Below the pieces are notes generated by a model that did no database searches, was not told the origin of the DNA, and saw only the letters and a list, made by a program, of their open reading frames with translations. 64,000 nucleotides of DNA from assembly GCA_037893225.1 (NCBI GenBank), contig JAZGUH010000186.1:62001-126000 (forward strand), written 5' to 3'. This document shows, piece by piece, positions 58,971-64,000 of this stretch (position 1 is the stretch's first letter; each line of letters opens with the position of its first letter). The DNA is from Hippasteria phrygiana (lineage: Eukaryota > Echinodermata > Asteroidea > Valvatida > Goniasteridae). The translations under genes were made by a program, and so were the position numbers.

Positions 58971-60294
58971 CTAACGTTTTCAAACATCATCCTCATTCAT
59001 GGAAACTGGAGAGACTTTTCGTATAAAAAGGTGATATACTTCATGGATTCTGTGATTACATGTACTTTGACGTCTATCAGAATGGATGCAAATGTGCAGC
59101 TTCTATTCATTTGTACAACTTACCATTTTCTTGTGCTTATTACTCTACCATCCGGAGAATATCTTTTCAACGAAGAATTTAATTTTTTATGGAATGCATG
59201 GGGTACTTCCTTTATCTTCTTCTTAACTTCTTGCCTAATTGCTTTGCCCGCTCCAAATCCACAATTGTATCATCTTCTGTTCCCGTATAACGACGGACCA
59301 GGAGCCATGGATCCAAGAGATTTGTTTCATGATCTCTCGCTAGACCCACCGAGATTTTACAGAATGACTGGAGAAACACTAGAGACTATGGCTCGAATTC
59401 TTGAAGACCTGCAGCCTTATCTGTATAATCATGGACCGGGACGACGACACCGCCATCTTGCCAGTAACAGAGTTTTGATGGCATTCAATTGGCTTCGCCA
59501 ATATCCGACATACGACATGCTGTCGTCTTTATTCAATATGTCGCCAGCAATGATTTCCAGACAAATTTATGTTATAATACCACTTATGTGGTACTATTTT
59601 CATTCGAAAATCACGTGGCCAACACAGCAGGAGTGGCTTGCTTACAGGGGCAAATGGAGTCATTTCCCAAGCGCCGTTGGTGCCATTGATGGCACCCTAC
59701 ATGAGATCCAAAGGCCGCAAGCAGAACCACAACACGAGTTTTATAGCGGCTACTACAGGTTCCACTGCATGAGCACACAGGTAGGTGATAACAAAAATTG
59801 TAAAGATACAATGCAATACGGTTTTATGTAATACCTAAATGTTATATTTTCTATTGTATTATATATTCCCCAAATAAGTTTCCAGCTCATCTGTAGACAA
59901 AGGAAGTGTATTAAATTGTGGCCATCATTTAATGCGAATGTATTATCAATGAACCAATTAAAGGGAATATACAACATTTGCAAAAAAAAAAATAAATTGC
60001 CAAATTATAACGAAATACCGTACTGGACTGTTACCGGTAGTGAATAACAGTCTAAAGCATCCTGTAAAATCATGACTCACAACTCCCGACGTCTATAAAT
60101 GGCTTTATTTCGTCTGAAGTGGGGTCAAGGAACCAAACTACAAGAATATGATTGTTTTATTGGTTTCTTCAGCATTTACGAACCCAAAACGAAAATGAAG
60201 TCGCTGTAACAATATTCACTATAAAATACTAACCCCTTAAATCCATTCATTTCTGAAAATTACAGCAAAAGCAAATGATGTTAATTCCCTTTAA

Positions 60295-61141
60295 CCCTAT
60301 CAGGACTGGGCTTAAGTTGGGGTCTCTCAGGACTGGGGGCGTTCTCATTGTTCCCCCCTCCTCAGTAAAATGCACATGCTTTGGTTGATTCAACTGAAAT
60401 TTGGCAGACATGTGTTGTCCGGTAATGTACAACATGCATCATTTGATTACACAAGAGGGCGTTTTACCCATTTTTGGTCAAAACAGTATTTTTGCCAGTT
60501 TTTCGAATTTTTATTCAAATGCCCTCGAATTCGGTAAAATGAATTTTTTGACATCCGAGGTCACCGTTGAGGGCGCTATAACTCATGTTTCGTTCATTTG
60601 TGGGGGAAAAAAAATAATGATTTGGGGGTATTTTACCAGAAAACAGGTATTTTTTCACCTCAATGTTGTAATGACGGCAATTGTATAACTAGCTATGAAT
60701 TTCCAGTCCAAAACTGTCCCAAAATAATTTAAAAAAAATTTTTAAAGTTCCGAAAAAGCCCGGAAATGGTTAAAAGCTTGTTGCGTCGATGGCGGCCACC
60801 TTGGATTCCCATAATGCATTGCGGTAAATCATGTGACATTGGATATTCACCCAAAGTCAACATTTTGTTAGTTCAGGTACAAAAACCATATTTTGACCTG
60901 CATAATTATATTTTTCTATGCATGTATTTTCAAATACATAGCTCAAAATCAAGGTTACCATGGTTTTAAATCGGTTGCCATGGTAACAATGGAAATCCTA
61001 GAAATTTGGTTTTGGTACCAAACTGACCCTCGATAAAAGTTAGGAAAATTCACCAAATTTCATGTCAATCAACCGAAAGCGTTTTGGGGTTATTATAGAA
61101 AGTTCGGTAGGGGGCACATTATGCCCCCGCTCCTGATAGGG
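60295..61141. mobile_element. MITE with TTAA target duplication (piggyBac-like)
   Basis: Ends ccctatcagga...tcctgataggg, flanked by ttaa on both sides (60291-60294 and 61142-61145), which is the piggyBac signature. Interior non-coding; it holds ggttgccatggtaaca and ataatgcattgcgg words related to the next repeat. Confidence 0.85.
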
Positions 61142-61179
61142 TTAAAGCATGATGCCGAGGCACAACACTGATGTGTCTA

Positions 61180-61790
61180 CAGCGTTGTCTAACATTGACA
61201 GATTTAGGATACATTTTTATTAAAGGTGGTTGCACAGCTGAATTCCACATTTTGAATCTCACTTGGAGCACATTTGTAACCAGCATTTCTTTAAAACATT
61301 TTGATGGTGTTGTTTTATGAGGAATGATTTTTTGCGCTGATGCTATTTTGACAAAGAGATAATTTTATTATCGCATAAAAATAGCAACCTTCTTGTAGAT
61401 TTCAGAAGAGTTGAAAAGCACCACCTTCTTTCGGGCATCACTTTGTGATACAAGCATCAAATTTCTAGGATTTCATTGACTGCCATGACAACCGATTTAA
61501 AAACAATGGGAACCATGAATCCGACCTATTCACGCGGAACTACTTATAATAAAAATAATTGTCAAATACATGGTATAGGGGTATCTGAACTTACAAAATT
61601 GTGACTTTGGACGTATATCCAATGTCGCGTGACCTAGCGCAATGCATTATGGGAATCCGAGATGGCTGCCATTTTATCATATTTGGACTTTTTCGGGGCA
61701 TGTGTTTGAAGATTGTGTTAATACGTAGGACCCTGATATTGGATAAATCCGCCCCATCCCATAACCCAAGTTCATAAAAGGTAGGCCTAC
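61180..61790. repeat. Inverted relative of the interior of the TTAA MITE
   Basis: 61490-61690 (tgacaaccgatttaaaaac, caatgcattatgggaatccg, atggctgccat) matches in reverse complement 60770-61000. Ends not resolved. Confidence 0.65.
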
Positions 61791-61937
61791 CTTAAACAAC
61801 ACATTAATGTCAAACTACGTTCCAAGAAAATATTACGACAAGCGACTTTCGTGGAAACATCTTCACATTCAATTTGGAATTAAGTTTTGTAAATAGGCAG
61901 GCCAAACAAACCGATGGAGAAATTATTGCATATTTAA

Positions 61938-62537
61938 AGGGACACATTGCCTTCAAATGTCATGAAATTTTGCTGTTTGGAAATGTTCCTTATCTTCTAT
62001 AATAGTTGTTCATGCAAAAACACGTATAATGTGTTGTAATTAGTGAGTAGTGATTACAAAACAAACAATTGGCCGCTTACCCCCTGACATCTGACCCGCG
62101 AAACATAGACGTATTTCCTGTACTAAATACCACCGTCTAAATAATGCGCAAAATACGCTGTAAGAGTCTTTAGGCTGGCGCCGCAGCAAGTGGCCTTGTA
62201 AACCTATCAGATGATCGCCAGGTACCATTCTCTACCTCGCGACACATATCGCCAGTGCTGCGCGCCGTGCCACAGTACATCAAAATGGATCAACAGAACG
62301 TACTTCAACCAGATGCGACTGGAAATACGACTGGTGAACACGGTCCGCCATTTTGTGGCGTCAAAAATGTTGTTCTACAAAATGGCGGACCGTTATTTGA
62401 CACGAAATTAAACAAAAACCACGCAATTTAAAGGGATAGTTATGTGAATCTTTATATTCTACTTTAAAAAAGGCTTCCCAACCATATCCATTTCAGTTTT
62501 ATAGCCCAAATCGCAAAATCCAAAGCAATGTGTCCCT
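61938..62537. mobile_element. Second TTAA-flanked MITE (agggacacattgc ends)
   Basis: Ends agggacacattgc and gcaatgtgtccct, with ttaa on each side (61934-61937 and 62538-62541). Contains a strong hairpin at 62340-62390 (ggtccgccattttg...caaaatggcggacc). Confidence 0.85.
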
Positions 62538-62969
62538 TTAAACTCTCTCATATTTCAGGGTCTCGTTAGGCATCGCAAATGAGGTATTATGTACGAAAAT
62601 TAATGCACACGGACAGTGCGTTGCGTTGGTCTATTCAAATATGGTAAGCATGAAGGTGATTTCAATCATAATTGCGAGGTGCTTACACATTTTTCACGTT
62701 TTTGCAGATTATCATCGACAGCGAAAGAAACATTCGGTATGTTCAAAGTGGTTTCCCAGGTCACCTTAATGATGCTAGCCAGTACGCCCTTCTTCCCAAT
62801 ATTGGACCCGGACAACAACTGGATTTTCCCGACGAAGTTTTTTGCTTGGCGACAATGGATACGCAAATAGGTCGCCAGTGATGACGAAGTTTCGTGTAAA
62901 CCAGATTAGACAGGCCGAGAACAACGAAGAACGTTTAGCGATGTCAATTTTTAATCAGGAACATTCCAG

Positions 62970-63859
62970 GTGCAGAATACATCCACGCTGCATGGTTGAT
63001 GCCTATAGTTTGTGAACTCTGTGCCTTTTTAGCCCAAAGGCACATCATTTTAACTGAGGAAATTCATTGAAAGACAACAGACATAATACCATGAGAGACT
63101 AAATAATCACATTAGAATAATAGATACACATTAATCGATTGTTCATAAATAGTTCTACAGCCGATGTTTTTTCGTTCATGCTTTTAGTACTGATTGCACT
63201 TTAGAAAAAAATTGAATTGTTAGCTTAAGCTATAACTGCAGCCTTATCCAACGAATTCAACCTTTAAATAAAGTATGGCATTGCTTTCAATGGATCGTTT
63301 TCCCATCTCTCACAAAAAGCCAACACGTAACTATGGTTATAAAGACGTCGTCGCATATGTTGTCCTAAACTGATTAGATATAACGTTTCATCTTGCTACT
63401 TTCAGACAAAAAGTGTGTGAAATTAGTAGCTAGAATGCTGAACACAGGCACAACGGTGAATAGCATTTGTGTTGATTTGGTCATTTTGCAGTCCCAGCCT
63501 GACTACTCAGATACTACTTGTATACTGTTTCTAAATTGAGTACAAAACAACAGTAACATATTGGTCATTTTGCATGCGTCCTGTTTTCTATCGTTTTACT
63601 ATATAACTTATAACGATGAGGATTATCCTTTATATGAAAATGGTAGATATATTTTGTTTCAAAAAATGACAGTGTTATAGAGTTCCGAGTACGGCTCGCC
63701 ACCCGATATGGGAATTTGATCACCGTGACTTGTCAGTCCATCTTTATTGGTCGCGTTGGAAAAGTGTACCCGAGCATTTAAAAATTCACTAGTAATGTAA
63801 GTTACTCGAGTCAGCGTTGTGTCCTGCATTGCTTCAAGTGAGATATACTCTCTTAATGT
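62970..63859. other. Flank of Harbinger III, no gene recognised
   Basis: Mostly AT-rich. No exon carrying the missing catalytic Glu block was found. Confidence 0.4.
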
Positions 63860-63985
63860 AAAAGAGTTAAAAACTCACTCTCAAAAAGAGTGAATCCCTT
63901 CACAAACCACTCGAAAAGAGTGAATCTCTTATAAAAACCACTCGAAAAGAGTGAAAACCACTCGAAAAGAGTGAAATTTCCACTC
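63860..63985. repeat. Short tandem palindromes (cactcgaaaagagtg)
   Basis: Four or five imperfect units of cactc...gagtg, each a small hairpin (ccactcgaaaagagtgaa), with slightly different spacers, reaching almost to the end of the window. Confidence 0.85.
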
Positions 63986-64000
63986 ATTTGAGGAGCCATA

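Larger units (their letters stand above)
59781..62707 (+). other. Large intron of Harbinger transposase III
   Basis: Bounded by GT and AG with phase 0 preserved on both sides. It contains at least three inserted repeats (60295-61141, 61180-61790, 61938-62537). 59990-60080 shares sequence with 35590-35670. Confidence 0.7.
59307..62969 (+). pseudogene. PIF/Harbinger-type transposase, copy III (two exons seen)
   Basis: Exon 1 starts at the ATG at 59307 (ggagccATGg context; MDPRDLFHDLSLDPPRFYR), with MTGETLETMARILEDL, FNMSPAMISRQIYVIIP and the first catalytic Asp in GAIDGTLHEIQRP, and ends HCMSTQ at a cacag/gtaggt donor (59780). The frame is open further upstream to 59031, but that part is hydrophobic and unlike the family. 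After a 2,927-bp intron full of MITEs, exon 2 (from 62708, after tttttgcag) is in phase (IIIDSERNIRYVQSGFPGHL). Near 62855 a one-base loss shifts the frame just at the second Asp (a DNGYANRSPVMTK block in the other frame), and the block ends at ccag/gtgcag (62969). A further exon with the catalytic Glu was not found. Confidence 0.82.

Noticed and set aside
59031..59306. Upstream extension of transposase III as coding
   Set aside because: Hydrophobic, unlike the family, and the ATG at 59307 has a good start context; more likely untranslated or intronic.

Overview
The window is animal nuclear DNA and looks like the accessory, transposon-packed part of a genome. Support for this: genes split by GT-AG introns, animal transposon families (DIRS, Ngaro, Polinton/Maverick, PIF/Harbinger), a tRNA-derived SINE-like sequence, satellite DNA and many MITEs. 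AT-rich sequence, frequent taggcct and acatgta words, and short repeats that begin like ggggc-aatttcac suggest a marine invertebrate, probably an echinoderm or another deuterostome. That assignment is tentative and comes from style, not a database match. I see no convincing single-copy host gene.

Layout. 1-14145: a DIRS-type tyrosine-recombinase retrotransposon (its left end lies outside the window) is cut in its reverse transcriptase by a 9,996-bp Polinton-type element at 1728-11723. That element has 6-bp target duplications (aacggg), terminal inverted repeats of about 3.3 kb and one recognisable gene, a broken protein-primed DNA polymerase B lacking palm motif A. 14150-15750: a broken THAP-domain fragment, a hairpin and a MITE. 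15749-24568: a satellite of about 265-bp monomers with nested higher-order units of 2,115 bp and 1,063 bp. It starts with the same terminal sequence as a compact foldback MITE at 25080-25773. 25855-29332: a palindromic element built on ttctatagaa units; one arm has grown an 11-bp minisatellite. 29340-31370: non-coding repeats and poly-C tracts.

31376-35510, 38713-40850 and 54792-62970: three PIF/Harbinger-type DNA transposons. Each has a + strand DDE transposase with an intron that splices in frame, and a - strand exon or exons of a second protein (SANT/Myb-like or coiled coil). The first two pairs are convergent, the third divergent with a 125-bp tandem array between the genes. MITEs sit among and inside them, two with TTAA duplications and one with a TTA duplication. 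43726-44450: a very basic protein, followed by about 540 bp related to the Polinton arm, which suggests a second Polinton-family remnant. 46446-52402: a Ngaro-like retrotransposon with gag, RT-RNase H, tyrosine recombinase and an SGNH hydrolase, the last split by a 1-kb insertion, and a 184-bp tandem duplication near its 3' end.

Nearly every coding region carries stops or frameshifts, so these are mostly dead or non-autonomous copies. The points of most interest are the single-gene Polinton derivative with giant inverted repeats, the MITE-linked higher-order satellite, and the paired antisense genes of the Harbinger elements. All identities come from reading motifs in the sequence; no database search was run.
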